Source of the DNA: Rothia aeria
GTDB taxonomy: Bacteria; Actinomycetota; Actinomycetes; Actinomycetales; Micrococcaceae
NCBI GenBank assembly: GCA_002355935.1
Contig: AP017895.1
Span: 1,612,001 to 1,676,000, forward strand
DNA: 64,000 nucleotides
Reading direction: 5' to 3'
Under the pieces are notes generated by a model. The model worked only from the letters and a program-made list of their open reading frames with translations, made no database searches and was not told the DNA's origin. The translations under genes and the position numbers were made by a program. Positions 41,835 to 51,157 of the stretch are shown piece by piece. Numbering within the stretch: the stretch's first letter is position 1; the number at the start of each line of letters is the position of its first letter.

Positions 41835-43431
41835 GTGATTTCCGTACAGAACCTTGAACTTCGTGCTGGCGCCCGCCTGCTCATGGAAGAGGTCACTTTC
41901 CGTATTGATAAAGGCGATAAGATTGGGCTTGTAGGCCGCAACGGAGCCGGTAAAACCACTATGACTAAGGTGTTGGCCGGGCTTAATCTACCGGCGGATG
42001 GCACCATTACCCGTTCCGGTTCAATCGGCTACCTGCCACAGGACCCCAAAGTGGATGATATGAGCCAGCTCGCCAAGGATCGTATTCTTTCGGCCCGGGC
42101 ATTGGATGGTGTAGCGCGGAAGATGCGCCAGGCTCAAGATGATATGGCCAGCGAAGACCCGACGGTGCGCGCTAAAGGTATGCGCCGCTACGATAGGTTA
42201 GAAGCCGAGTTTATTGCTGGCGGCGGTTACGCGGCGGAGTCTGAGGCTGCGGTCATTACATCCAACCTTGACCTTCCCGAACGGGTACTTTCCCAACCCT
42301 TGTCGACCCTTTCGGGCGGGCAGCGCCGCCGCGTGGAGTTGGCGCGCATCCTCTTCTCAAACGCGGACACGATGTTACTTGATGAGCCCACCAACCACCT
42401 GGATGCTGATTCTATCCTGTGGCTGCGAGATTTTTTGAAGAACTTTTCGGGTGCTCTGCTGGTGATTAGCCACGACGTGGAGCTCATGGAACTGGTGGTA
42501 AACCGGGTGTTTTATCTTGACGCAAACCGGTGCGTGATTGACCAGTACAACATGGGGTGGAAAAATTATCTGATGCAGCGTGAGCAGGATGAACACCGCC
42601 GTAAACGCGAGCGCGCCAACGCCCAGAAGAAGGCGAACGCGCTTTTAGAACAGGCCAATAAGATGCGTGCGAAGGCCACGAAAGCGGTGGCTGCTCAGCA
42701 GATGATTAAGCGCGCGGAGCGTCTTATGCGTGGGGTTCAGGAAGAGCGTCAGGTCGATAAGGTTGCGGCGATTCGTTTCCCTGACCCCGCTCCCTGCGGT
42801 AAAACCCCGCTTTCTGCCCGGGGCTGTCGAAATCCTATGGTTCACTTGAGATTTTTACAGACGTTGATTTGGCCATTGACCGGGGTTCACGGGTGGTGGT
42901 GCTGGGACTCAACGGTGCGGGTAAGACCACCCTGTTGCGTATGCTGGCGGGTGCGACTCAGCCGGATACAGGTGAGGTGGTGTATGGTCACGGGGCGAAG
43001 CTGGGGTATTTCGCGCAGGAGCATGAAATTCTTGAGGGTGAGCGCACTGTTTTGAGAATATGAAATCCGCTGCGCCGGATCTGGATGATACGCGGGTGCG
43101 CACTATCCTTGGCTCGTTTCTTTTCTCAGGTGATGATGTTGATAAACCGGCCGGGGTGCTTTCGGGTGGGGAGAAGACCCGTCTGTCACTGGCTACACTG
43201 GTAGCCTCTAGTGCGAATGTGCTGCTGCTTGATGAGCCGACGAATAACCTTGACCCGGCTTCTCGGGAGGAGATCCTGAATGCTTTGAAAGCGTACACTG
43301 GTGCCATTGTGATGGTCTCGCATGATGAGGGGGCCGTTGAGGCGCTGAACCCCGAGCGGGTTTTGCTGCTGCCGGACGCGGTGGAAGATCTCTGGTCGAA
43401 GGACTATCAGGATTTAATTTCGTTGGCGTAG
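41835..43431 (+). CDS. ABC-F family ATPase (two frameshifts)
   Basis: Repaired length is 532 residues: two ABC domains in one chain with no membrane segment, as in ribosome-associated ABC-F proteins. Domain 1 has GRNGAGKTTMTKVLAG, LSGGQRRRVELARIL and MLLDEPTNHLDADS. A charged linker with NAQKKANALLEQANKMRAKA follows. Domain 2 has GLNGAGKTTLLRMLAG, LSGGEKTRLSLATLV and LLLDEPTNNLDPAS. Two single-base losses, T at 42825 and G at 43054, break it; the repaired joins read ARGLSKSYGSLEIF and RTVLENMKSAAPDL. The start is GTG 41835. The role is a translation factor or antibiotic-target protection; the subfamily is not assigned. Confidence 0.9.
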
Positions 43432-43458
43432 TACGCCGAAAACGGAACCACATTATAC

Positions 43459-43491
43459 CCGCCCACCCTGGTTTTCCACTGGGGTGGGCGG
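43459..43491. terminator. Terminator after the ABC-F gene
   Basis: CCGCCCACCC (43459-43468) pairs with GGGTGGGCGG (43482-43491) around a 13-base loop. Confidence 0.65.
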
Positions 43492-43952
43492 CATCTGTAT
43501 ATCGTGTGTGTCTCTGAAATACGGGGTGCACCACGAGGCGGGTATTGGTGCAGTTGAGCTGCGCGAGAGGGGTTGTGTTTCTACGATTTAGTGTTGCTTT
43601 GTGCCCGTATCACCGTATTTTTGAGAGTTTTGCTATGGGGTTTGCCGGAGAGAGTATTGGTTTTGAGATATTGGCTGCGGTAGTGATGGAAAAACCGCTT
43701 GCGATTGTGGGTTTTCCGTATAAAAATCCGTTGTATTGTCGTTATATTGCGGACAGTAATGTGGGTTTCTAGAAATATCGGTGTGTGCCTGCCTACATTT
43801 TGGGTTTTTGGCTGGAAAACCAATACTGCACGGGTCTACACTGGATGTGTTCCCGCTGATGCGAGGACGCAAAAGCAAAAGAAGGGGCTTGTCCTTGTAG
43901 GTCAAGCAAGCATATTGGGACAGGATTCCTTGTGCTGACAAAAGGAGAACAT
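43492..43952. other. Low-GC intergenic stretch upstream of a peptide gene
   Basis: No gene is supported; a 75-residue frame at 43545-43772 has no ribosome site or recognisable product. T-rich motifs recur: GGAAAAACC with GGGTTTTCC (about 43688-43720) and GGTTTTTGGCTGGAAAACC (43803-43821) can each form a hairpin. Just before the peptide gene, a GC-rich leader contains GGGGCTTGTCC and later GGGACAGG, which can pair. Confidence 0.4.
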
Positions 43953-44039
43953 ATGCACAACACTGAGTACGAGAAGTACCCCACCTCCGGTGAAGAGAAC
44001 GTCGAGGTTGACGTCCACTGGCCCATCCAGGACGCATAA
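43953..44039 (+). CDS. 28-residue peptide gene
   Basis: MHNTEYEKYPTSGEENVEVD is the first 20 of 28 residues; the rest is rich in V, H, W and acidic residues and ends IQDA. AAAGGAG sits 7 bases before ATG 43953, and a strong terminator follows within 30 bases, so the unit looks like a self-contained peptide gene. No signal peptide and no cysteine. It is acidic. No family recognised; it could be a regulatory or precursor peptide, or a leader for the element upstream. Confidence 0.45.
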   Translation: MHNTEYEKYPTSGEENVEVDVHWPIQDA

Positions 44040-44064
44040 GCCGGAGAAGCTATAAAGGATTCGA

Positions 44065-44096
44065 CGCCCCGCCCATCGTTTTGATGAGGCGGGGCG
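44065..44096. terminator. Terminator after the peptide gene
   Basis: CGCCCCGCC-CATC (44065-44077) pairs with GATG-A-GGCGGGGCG (44083-44096) with one bulged A and a GTTTT loop. Confidence 0.7.
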
Positions 44097-44135
44097 CTCC
44101 TGTGTCTTCTTGTGTCTGTGCAACGTTCCCAAAGG

Positions 44136-44861
44136 TTATTGATGTATGCCCAGCCCGGCTGTCTGTAGGGGGTAGGGGATGAGGCCACCAAGTGCGGCCG
44201 CATACCAGCCGATATAGAGGGTCAGTAACAGCACCAATCCTTTTTCGCGGGCGCTGCCAGCATCACCCAGAAGCGGTAAGGCCATGTAGCCACTTTTCTT
44301 CCAAAGTGCCGAAGCAACCGGAGGTTTAAGGATGATGGGGTATAACGGCAGAATTCCTCTGGTGGTCAGGGCATCTCCTATGAGGTGTATGGTTGCCCCT
44401 ACTGAAATAGCCCAGGGGAGTAGGCTGAGCGAGCCGGTGGTGTAAGCGGCGTACCCCAGGATAATAGCCCCAATCCAGCCGCCCGGTGCACCGAGAACAC
44501 GCAGAGCTAACCCACCAGAGAACCCCGCAAGTATGAGCGAAACCCAGGGGACACCCTGGTAGGTGAGCTGAATACTGAAGTATGCGATAGCCCAGAAAGC
44601 GATGAGTCCTATCAGCGAATGGGTGCCTTTTCGGTGCCCACCGCTTATAGCGCCCACCACGCGTGCAAGCCAGCGTGAAAGTGGCGGTATGGAGTTGGCG
44701 ATACTGCCGTTATGGTGATCAATATCGGGTAGCATACCCGCGCCAGCGCAGGCAAGAGTGGTAACGATCAGGGTGAGTGTATCGGGCACCTGCACCATAC
44801 CGGTTTCAGCAAGTATGAGCCACCCGGCGGCCGCGCTCACGGTGTGCGAGTAACCCATCAT
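44136..44861 (-). CDS. DUF457/YdjM-type membrane metal-dependent hydrolase
   Basis: About 241 residues from ATG 44861, which has GAGG upstream; a longer frame from TTG 44891 lacks a ribosome site. The YdjM-like pattern is clear: YSHTVSAAAGW at the start, GMLPDIDHHNGSI near residue 45, GGHRKGTHSL near 85 and a later GDALTTRGI, with several hydrophobic segments. His/Asp residues in these motifs are likely metal ligands. The substrate is unknown. Confidence 0.75.
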   Translation of the reverse strand: MMGYSHTVSAAAGWLILAETGMVQVPDTLTLIVTTLACAGAGMLPDIDHHNGSIANSIPPLSRWLARVVGAISGGHRKGTHSLIGLIAFWAIAYFSIQLTYQGVPWVSLILAGFSGGLALRVLGAPGGWIGAIILGYAAYTTGSLSLLPWAISVGATIHLIGDALTTRGILPLYPIILKPPVASALWKKSGYMALPLLGDAGSAREKGLVLLLTLYIGWYAAALGGLIPYPLQTAGLGIHQ

Positions 44862-45217
44862 AGGCGAAACCTCTTCGAAAATACTTTGCAAAAATCTTTT
44901 CTAAACAGGACTAACTATAGCAGGTTTTCGAAGTAAAATTCGATACAAATATATGCATGACTATCCGCGGCAGGAACGGTTAGAAAATACGTTTTACTAG
45001 GACAGTCAGCGCCGGGAATAAACGGAAAGAACATATAGCAGGGGAACGCTGCAGGGTGGCTGAGTATCTTCAGGCGGCATTGACGCAGACACCTCATACC
45101 CTACCGCAGCAGCCTGCTGGGCAGGTGGTTCGTCAGCGACAGAAAAGGTGTTTACGCCTTCCTGCGGACCCTCGCAACACGCCGCCGCCGGGTGTTGACC
45201 GGTTGGGCTTGCAGTTC
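44862..45217. other. Gap between DUF457 gene and SURF1; possible SURF1 tail
   Basis: No separate gene is supported. On the minus strand one frame is open from 45217 to a stop at 45006-45008 and reads TASPTGQHPAAACCEGPQEG, then VADEPPAQQAAAVG. It would extend SURF1 if one base were missing at its stop. The remainder, toward 44862, is AT-rich. Confidence 0.3.
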
Positions 45218-46180
45218 TTACGAGAGCCCATCCAAAAACGCGTCTTCCTCTTCTTCATCGGTGGGCCGGGAACGTTTCCTTGCGGGCCTGGGGCGTACGA
45301 TCGACTTCATATGCGAGGGCATATCATCAATCATCTCCATTTTGCGAAGCACCACAGCCTCGTCTTCCTCACCCACGTAGGTGCCGTCCTCGTTGTAGAA
45401 CTGCCCGTAGTAACGTTCCAGCTCCGCCGCCACCTGGGCATCCAGCTCATCGTTGCGCACTTTCTGCCGTGCACTCCAGAAATACACCACATAGATCAGT
45501 ACCGCGAAAGCATACCACTGTAACGAGTAGGAAAGGTTCGGCCCATTATCTAACTCGGGCTGCGCTTTCTGCTGCGGGCGGCTGGCAGCGGCTGGGTTCT
45601 CAGCATCAAGCAGCCCGTAGGCGCCAGCGCTAACTGGCAGTGAGGTGCGTTCGGCGATTTCCTTCAAATCAATAGAGGCCACCTGCCCCTGTGGTGCTTC
45701 TTTCCCCGTGGCAGATTCCCCATTATGCACGCGTGCAACAATACTCATCTGCCCCTGCGGCGGGGCGGGCACTTCCTCGCGCGGGGCTGCGGCATCCGAT
45801 GAGCTGGCAGGTAACCAGCCGCGGTTTATCACAATCACCTGCCCGTCATCGGTGCGGAAAGGAACCAGCACCTCAAAACCGTTTTGCCCCTCATAGGGCC
45901 GGTTGCGGGCCAATAGGGTCTTCTCGGGAAGATACTGTCCACGCATCTGAACCGGATGCCATTGAGTATTAGGGTCGTAGTCTGTAAAGATCCGGGGCTT
46001 ATCCTCCAGCCGGTAGGGGTCGGCATGGTAGTTCTGCACGATCAGAGAATTACGCCAGTCAAGAGCCTCCTTACGGCTCATCTGCCACCCCGCCAGGTAC
46101 ACGCACAGCACGGAAAACAGCACACACAGGATGAAAGCTAATATCCATTTGCTGGTGAGCAGAAAACGGTATGCGCGCAT
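45218..46180 (-). CDS. SURF1 family cytochrome oxidase assembly protein
   Basis: 320 residues. SURF1 layout: one N-terminal membrane segment (WILAFILCVLFSVLCVYLAG), the family motif LAGWQMSRKEALDWRN, a periplasmic domain with MRGQYLPEKTLLARNRPY, GQVIVINRGWLPA, and a second membrane segment YSLQWYAFAVLIYVVYFW near residue 225. A charged cytoplasmic tail follows. Needed for haem A insertion into cytochrome oxidase. The annotated stop may be a further single-base error (see the 44862-45217 entry). Confidence 0.88.
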   Translation of the reverse strand: MRAYRFLLTSKWILAFILCVLFSVLCVYLAGWQMSRKEALDWRNSLIVQNYHADPYRLEDKPRIFTDYDPNTQWHPVQMRGQYLPEKTLLARNRPYEGQNGFEVLVPFRTDDGQVIVINRGWLPASSSDAAAPREEVPAPPQGQMSIVARVHNGESATGKEAPQGQVASIDLKEIAERTSLPVSAGAYGLLDAENPAAASRPQQKAQPELDNGPNLSYSLQWYAFAVLIYVVYFWSARQKVRNDELDAQVAAELERYYGQFYNEDGTYVGEEDEAVVLRKMEMIDDMPSHMKSIVRPRPARKRSRPTDEEEEDAFLDGLS

Positions 46181-46247
46181 GAATCCTTCCGGACGGTGAT
46201 AGAACAGAAACAGAGTTAACAGTACAGTGCCGCTGAGTGGGTGTCAG

Positions 46248-46475
46248 CTACTGTGGAAACGGCAGGGTCTGCTTCCAGAACTGGCGTTCTTTAAGATAAT
46301 TCTCTAACCATGCCGTATGCTCGTCGCAGGCAAGCCAGATTTTACGCCGCTGTGGGGTATGGATTTTTGGATTATTCCACAGGATCTGGTGGGTAGCCTC
46401 GGTAGTGCACCCTTTACGGGAACAGATATCCCCAGTGGGTGCTGCATCGCCTGAGAGCGAACCTAATAAGTCCAC
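46248..46475 (-). CDS. Small conserved Cys/His protein of actinobacteria
   Basis: 75 residues from GTG 46475, preceded by GAGGAGAGG; the longer frame (TTG 46547) has no ribosome site and is rejected. It has ICSRKGCTTEATHQILWNNP and KIHTPQRRKIWLACDEHTAW. The cysteines and histidine could bind metal. Homologues are small actinobacterial proteins, sometimes mislabelled acetone carboxylase. Function is unknown. Confidence 0.65.
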   Translation of the reverse strand: MDLLGSLSGDAAPTGDICSRKGCTTEATHQILWNNPKIHTPQRRKIWLACDEHTAWLENYLKERQFWKQTLPFPQ

Positions 46476-46506
46476 TGCTAGCCTCTCCTCACACTTTACT
46501 CTGCGA

Positions 46507-46950
46507 CTAGGCCCGGTCAGGTCCAGCCGGGTGTGCCTGTAAATCAATGACCTCGGAGGTATTGTACGACGGCTTCCCAGAATCTTGTCCCTGCATGCTG
46601 GCGGTTAATGCCAACTGGGGGACATTATGCTTGTAGGGAACGAAACCGCTATTGCGGTTTTTAGCTTCCCCATTGGCGATTACAACAGCCGCCCACGGCA
46701 GCACTGCTGAACCGGCTACAAACGCCCACCGCATCCACCCGTCCACCAGTACCGCACAGACAATACACACCACTCGCAGCGACATTTTAAAAATGTACTC
46801 GCGGGAGCGTTTATTAACCCGTTGCGAAAGCGGCTCATCCGCACCGGTAATACAGTATGCGTCATCTTGCTCCGCCTGATCTTCGGGGGCCTGTTCTAGT
46901 CGGTACCCGTGGTCGGCAAGGTCTTCAGCTGTCCAGTATTTTTCGGACAC
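46507..46950 (-). CDS. DUF3099 membrane protein
   Basis: 147 residues from GTG 46950. The DUF3099 core: YCITGADEPLSQRVNKRSRE, then two membrane helices including VVCIVCAVLVDGWMRWAFV and AVLPWAAVVIANGEAK. Small actinobacterial inner-membrane protein of unknown function, commonly found beside fabG as here. Confidence 0.8.
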   Translation of the reverse strand: MSEKYWTAEDLADHGYRLEQAPEDQAEQDDAYCITGADEPLSQRVNKRSREYIFKMSLRVVCIVCAVLVDGWMRWAFVAGSAVLPWAAVVIANGEAKNRNSGFVPYKHNVPQLALTASMQGQDSGKPSYNTSEVIDLQAHPAGPDRA

Positions 46951-47191
46951 AGAATCCCTCCCCTTTAGCGCGTTGTGTGTGCTGTATCCATCTGTTGGTA
47001 TGGGTGCGCCACACCCCGCTGCAACAGTTCGGTGCGGCCTTCAAAAGCCACCTTATCTTCCAGTGTAGACCCCGTGGAACACTTTCAGTGTAGACCTGCA
47101 GAATATGAAGCGTTAAGAGTCACGCCCGGCAGGCTGGGCATAAACGGCGTAAAATATTAGAAGACCAATAAGCCTACCTGTAGGGAAAATA

Positions 47192-47908
47192 ATGAGCGAA
47201 ACCACCCCCAAAACTGTTCTCGTGACCGGCGGTAACCGTGGCATCGGCTACGAAATCGCTAAAGAATTCAAAGCGGCGGGGCACAACGTATGCGTAACCT
47301 ACCGTAGCGGGGACGCCCCCGAAGAGTTTTTCGCCGTCAAAGCCGACGTGCGTGACAGTTCAAGCATCACCGAGGCGTTTAAAACCATTGAGGAGCAGTT
47401 CGGCCCGGTGGAGGTTCTTATCGCCAACGCGGGTATCACCCGTGACACCCTGTTACTGCGCATGAAGGAAGAAGACTTTACCGACGTCATCGACACGAAC
47501 CTCACCGGCTCCTTCCGGGTAGTTCAGCGCGCCATCAAGGGGATGCTTAAAATTAAGCGGGGGCGTATCATCCTGGTGTCTTCCGTGGTGGGCCTGTACG
47601 GTTCACCGGGGCAGGTGAACTACTCCTCCTCGAAGGCTGCACTGGTAGGAATGGCACGTTCCATCACCCGTGAGTTGGGCGGGCGTAATATCACTGCGAA
47701 CGTGGTTGCCCCCGGATTTATTAACACCGCAATGACCGAGGTGCTGCCAGAAGAGACCAAACAGAACTACCTCGATACCATCCCAGCCAAGCGCTTCGCC
47801 GAACCGGAAGAAGTTGCGCGCGTGATTCGCTGGCTCGCATCCGATGAGGCAAACTACATCTCTGGTGCGGTTATCCCCGTGGATGGCGGTCTGGGAATGG
47901 GCCACTAG
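47192..47908 (+). CDS. fabG: 3-oxoacyl-ACP reductase FabG
   Basis: 238-residue SDR enzyme, probably reducing beta-ketoacyl-ACP in fatty acid synthesis. The NADP motif is TGGNRGIGYEIA, with NAG at IANAGITRD. The catalytic Ser-Tyr-Lys is in VSSVVGLYGSPGQVNYSSSK (Y-N-Y-S-S-S-K), and GAVIPVDGGLGMGH is at the end. ATG 47192 follows TAGGGAAAA. In tandem with a second SDR. Confidence 0.88.
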   Translation: MSETTPKTVLVTGGNRGIGYEIAKEFKAAGHNVCVTYRSGDAPEEFFAVKADVRDSSSITEAFKTIEEQFGPVEVLIANAGITRDTLLLRMKEEDFTDVIDTNLTGSFRVVQRAIKGMLKIKRGRIILVSSVVGLYGSPGQVNYSSSKAALVGMARSITRELGGRNITANVVAPGFINTAMTEVLPEETKQNYLDTIPAKRFAEPEEVARVIRWLASDEANYISGAVIPVDGGLGMGH

Positions 47909-47960
47909 CACACCACACATCATTAACCACCGTTTTCGTTCAGCAAAGGACTCATAAGCT

Positions 47961-48704
47961 ATGGCACAACTGACCGGCAAAACCGTTATCGTCACCGGCT
48001 CCTCCCGCGGGGTGGGCGCAGACACCGCACAGATTCTCGCAGCCGAAGGGGCGAACGTGGTGGTGAATTACCGCTCCAAAGCACCACGCGCCGCGAAGAT
48101 CGTCACCTCCATTGAGGAAGCTGGCGGTAAAGCAATCGCCGTGCAGGCTGACGTCACCAACACCGCCGACTTGCAGAACCTGGTGCAGACGGCGGTAGAC
48201 ACCTACGGTTCCCTTGACTACCTGGTGCTTAACGCATCCGGCGGCATGGAGAGCGGCATGGGCGAAGACTACGCGATGCGTCTCAACCGTGACGCGCAGC
48301 TTGAACTGGCGCGCCTAGCAGCCCAGAAAATGCCTGCGGGCGGGCGTATCGTGTTTGTCACCAGCCATCAGGCGCACTTCATCCGGGAAGTTCAGACCAT
48401 GGCAGAATACCAGCCGGTCGCCGAGTCAAAACGGGCGGGGGAGGATGCCCTCGTCGCAGAAATCCCGGCACTTGCGCAGAAAGGCATCTCCCTCGTTATT
48501 GTCTCTGCCGACATGATTGAGGGCACCGTTACAGCGACCTTACTCAACCGTCTGCACCCCGGCGCCATTGAGGCCCGCCGCGAAACCGCTGGGAAGCTCT
48601 ACACGGTTAACGAGTTCGCCCACGAGGTCGCCAAAATGGTCACCGCAGAGGTTGAGAGCGGCCATGTGGAACTTGTCGGCGGGGCACGCGGGTTCATCGA
48701 CTAG
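47961..48704 (+). CDS. SDR family oxidoreductase
   Basis: 247 residues. The cofactor motif GSSRGVGADTA is followed by NYRSKAPRAAKIV. Catalytic positions are atypical: instead of a clear S-Y-K triad it has VTSHQAHFIREVQTMAEYQP with YQPVAESK as the Tyr-Lys region. It often accompanies fabG in Micrococcaceae. Substrate unknown; an enoyl-reductase-like or related role is possible. Confidence 0.75.
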   Translation: MAQLTGKTVIVTGSSRGVGADTAQILAAEGANVVVNYRSKAPRAAKIVTSIEEAGGKAIAVQADVTNTADLQNLVQTAVDTYGSLDYLVLNASGGMESGMGEDYAMRLNRDAQLELARLAAQKMPAGGRIVFVTSHQAHFIREVQTMAEYQPVAESKRAGEDALVAEIPALAQKGISLVIVSADMIEGTVTATLLNRLHPGAIEARRETAGKLYTVNEFAHEVAKMVTAEVESGHVELVGGARGFID

Positions 48705-48820
48705 CCCATACCACGCACCCGCCCAGTACCGTGTACGGGTGGAAGATACACCGGCCGGTTCGTGGCGGGGCCACCTGAGATCATCCACACTATCTAGAAA
48801 TTCACAGCAGAGAAGAAAAC

Positions 48821-49606
48821 ATGAGCACCGTACTTAATCTTCACAACGTTAACGTAGTACGCGGCGGGCGCAACATTCTGCGGGATGTTAGCTGGTCCGT
48901 GAACGAAGGCGAACGCTGGGTTGTCCTAGGCCCTAACGGGGCCGGTAAGTCCACCCTCTTATCGATTGCTGCAGCCCGGCTGCATCCCAGCGGCGGAGAG
49001 GTCGAGATCCTGGACGAGACCCTCGGGGCGGTAGACGTCTTCGAATTACGCCCCCGTATTGGCATCTCCTCAGCAGCATCTGCCACGCAGATCCCCGGAC
49101 ACGAGAAAGTGTCCGACGTGGTGGTGACCGCCGCCTATGCTGTTTCGGGCCGGTGGAAAGAAGAATACGAGGCGATGGATGATGCCCGCGCTACCGAGCT
49201 GCTGGCTGATTGGGGTGTTGAGACCCTCGCTGAGCGCACTTTTGGTTCTCTCTCCGATGGTGAACGTAAACGTACCCTCATCGCCCGTGCCCTCATGACC
49301 GACCCGGAGCTGCTGCTGCTGGATGAGCCCGGGGCGGGTATGGACATTTCCGGCCGTGAGGATCTCGTGGAACGCCTGAGTGCGCTAGCTGCCGATCCTT
49401 ATGCCCCGGCAACTGTGCTGATTACGCACCACCTCGAAGAAATCCCCGCAGGGTTCACCCACGCTTTGCTGCTGCGTGAGGGGCAGCTGGTGGCTGCCGG
49501 GCCGATCGCGCAGACTATTACTGAGGAGAACCTGGCGCGCACCTACGGTATGGACCTGGCCTTAACCACTACCGCCACCGGGCGTTACAGCGCCTTTAAA
49601 CGCTAA
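48821..49606 (+). CDS. ABC ATPase without a permease partner
   Basis: 261 residues. Walker A is GPNGAGKSTLLSIAAARL near residue 40, the signature is GSLSDGERKRTLIARAL (LSDGE variant), Walker B is LLLLDEPGAGMDISG and the switch is LITHHLEEI. No membrane subunit is adjacent. This type (YlmA-like) is widely conserved in actinobacteria with unknown cargo. Its stop is followed by a 48-base palindrome. Confidence 0.82.
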   Translation: MSTVLNLHNVNVVRGGRNILRDVSWSVNEGERWVVLGPNGAGKSTLLSIAAARLHPSGGEVEILDETLGAVDVFELRPRIGISSAASATQIPGHEKVSDVVVTAAYAVSGRWKEEYEAMDDARATELLADWGVETLAERTFGSLSDGERKRTLIARALMTDPELLLLDEPGAGMDISGREDLVERLSALAADPYAPATVLITHHLEEIPAGFTHALLLREGQLVAAGPIAQTITEENLARTYGMDLALTTTATGRYSAFKR

Positions 49607-49614
49607 ATAGCAGC

Positions 49615-49662
49615 CCTGTCGCTGGGTGTTCCCGTCGTACGACGGGAACACCCAGCGACAGG
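49615..49662. terminator. 48-base perfect palindrome between two genes
   Basis: Bases 49615-49662 are fully self-complementary with no unpaired loop, centred on GTCGTACGAC. It likely works as a terminator of the ABC ATPase gene; the absence of a T-run and the total symmetry are unusual. Confidence 0.6.
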
Positions 49663-49679
49663 TGCAGCATATAAAAAGC

Positions 49680-50549
49680 ATGAGAAAGAAACAACTATCC
49701 GCAGCCGATATTGCCGCCCGAACAGAGCGGGTACACGCTATTTCTTCCGTGGTTCCGTTGGAGCAGGCCCCCGAACAGGCCCTGCAGTACTACACCCACC
49801 TGACCGATGTGAAATTACGTTCGGTACTGGAACCCCAGTGGGGTATTTATATTGCTGAGTCTTCCAAGGTAGTGCGTCGGGCGCTCGACGCAGGGCACCA
49901 GCCGCTCTCATTCCTCATGAGTGAAAAATGGGCCGATGATCTTGCGGACGTGCTGCGGGCACACCCCGAAGTTCCTGCCTATGTAGGTCCGGAACAGGCG
50001 TTAGAGGGTGTCACTGGGTTTCATCTGCACCGCGGGGCGCTGGCGGTGATGGCCCGCCCCGCCCCGGTTCCTTTAGAGCAGCTGGTGGCTGAGGCCTTTC
50101 GGGTGGCTATCCTTGAGGACATTGTGGATCACACCAATGTCGGGGCTATTTTCCGTTCCGCTGCCGCCCTTAACGTGGATGCGGTACTCGTAAGCCCCCG
50201 CTGCGCTGACCCGCTGTACCGTCGTTCCATTCGTGTTTCAATGGGGACCGTTTTTCAGGTTCCCTGGGGGCGCTTAACCAGCTGGCCGGATGACCTTGAA
50301 CTGTTGCACAGCATGGGGTATGAGACCGCCGCCCTAGCATTACACCATGATTCTCTCACCCTTGAGGAACTATCGAGCAGGCGCTACCCGAAACTGGCGC
50401 TTATTATGGGCACTGAAGGGCATGGGCTGTCGGCGCGGACTCTTGCTGCCGCGAAACACACGGTCATGATCCCCATGTCTCACGGGGTAGATTCGCTCAA
50501 TGTGGCTGCCGCCTCGGCTGTAGCGTTCTGGGAGACCCGCCCGCGCTAG
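49680..50549 (+). CDS. SpoU/TrmH family RNA 2'-O-methyltransferase
   Basis: About 289 residues from ATG 49680 (the frame begins upstream inside the palindrome, so that start is rejected). It has an N-terminal substrate-binding part, GFHLHRGALAVMARP, then the SPOUT knot motifs: ILEDIVDHTNVGAIFRSAAA, ALIMGTEGHGLSARTL-like (LALIMGTEGHGLS) and IPMSHGVDSLNVAAASAVAF. Probably methylates rRNA or tRNA; the exact target is not assignable. The ribosome site is weak. Confidence 0.85.
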   Translation: MRKKQLSAADIAARTERVHAISSVVPLEQAPEQALQYYTHLTDVKLRSVLEPQWGIYIAESSKVVRRALDAGHQPLSFLMSEKWADDLADVLRAHPEVPAYVGPEQALEGVTGFHLHRGALAVMARPAPVPLEQLVAEAFRVAILEDIVDHTNVGAIFRSAAALNVDAVLVSPRCADPLYRRSIRVSMGTVFQVPWGRLTSWPDDLELLHSMGYETAALALHHDSLTLEELSSRRYPKLALIMGTEGHGLSARTLAAAKHTVMIPMSHGVDSLNVAAASAVAFWETRPR

Positions 50550-50722
50550 TGAGTGAAGCGATAAAACCTGGGTGTGCGCACCCGTCTGAAAAGTGATACC
50601 CTTGATGCTGGTTGTGTGCGCATCAGCGCCCGAGAACAACCGTTTGATGCGCTCAAGCACATCATACCTACCCCATCCATATAAGGGCTGCTGGCAAAAT
50701 CCAGTGGCAGAAGAAGGTAAAA

Positions 50723-50983
50723 ATGAAGGCAGATATTCACCCGGAATACGGTCCGGTGTTGTTCCGAGACCTCGCATCCGGCAAGGTTTTCCTCACCCGT
50801 TCCACCATGACCTCCGCTAAGACTGAGAAGTGGGAAGACGGCAATGAGTACCCCATTGTAGAGGTCGAGATTTCCTCCGAATCTCACCCGTTCTACACTG
50901 GTAAGCAGCGCATCATGGACTCCGCAGGCCGCGTCGAGCGCTTCAACGCACGCTTCGCGAATTTCGGCAAGAAGTCCTCCTAA
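50723..50983 (+). CDS. rpmE2: Ribosomal protein L31 type B
   Basis: 86 residues, start ATG 50723 with AGAAGG upstream. It lacks the zinc-binding Cys residues of type A. Features are [39 protein letters not shown] and a final [11 protein letters not shown]. Type-B L31 substitutes for the zinc form in zinc-poor conditions (family knowledge). No Zur operator was recognised upstream. Confidence 0.92.
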   Translation: MKADIHPEYGPVLFRDLASGKVFLTRSTMTSAKTEKWEDGNEYPIVEVEISSESHPFYTGKQRIMDSAGRVERFNARFANFGKKSS

Positions 50984-51012
50984 ATTTTTCGTTGCACTAA
51001 ATAATTTCTCAT

Positions 51013-51054
51013 GCACCCCGTAGCCGCAGACGTCGCGGGTACGGGGTGCCTTTT
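51013..51054 (+). terminator. Intrinsic terminator of rpmE2
   Basis: GCACCCCGTA (51013-51022) pairs with TACGGGGTGC (51040-51049), followed by CTTTT. Confidence 0.8.
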
Positions 51055-51157
51055 CACATACACATCCCCACACTGTGGGGCAGGCACATCAGCTATGCGC
51101 CCGAGCCGATGGAGGCATTTGCAGGCGCCATAAAATTTCAGCACATAAAGGAATATC

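Noticed and set aside
43453-43492. Transposon end or attachment site at the GC-rich hairpin
   Set aside because: It is a simple terminator stem after the ABC-F gene, with no partner copy.
43545-43772. 75-residue ORF in the low-GC stretch
   Set aside because: No ribosome site, odd composition for the genome and no family resemblance.
50550-50722. Zur operator upstream of rpmE2
   Set aside because: No palindrome resembling a Zur box was found; type B L31 often has one, so this is only an absence.
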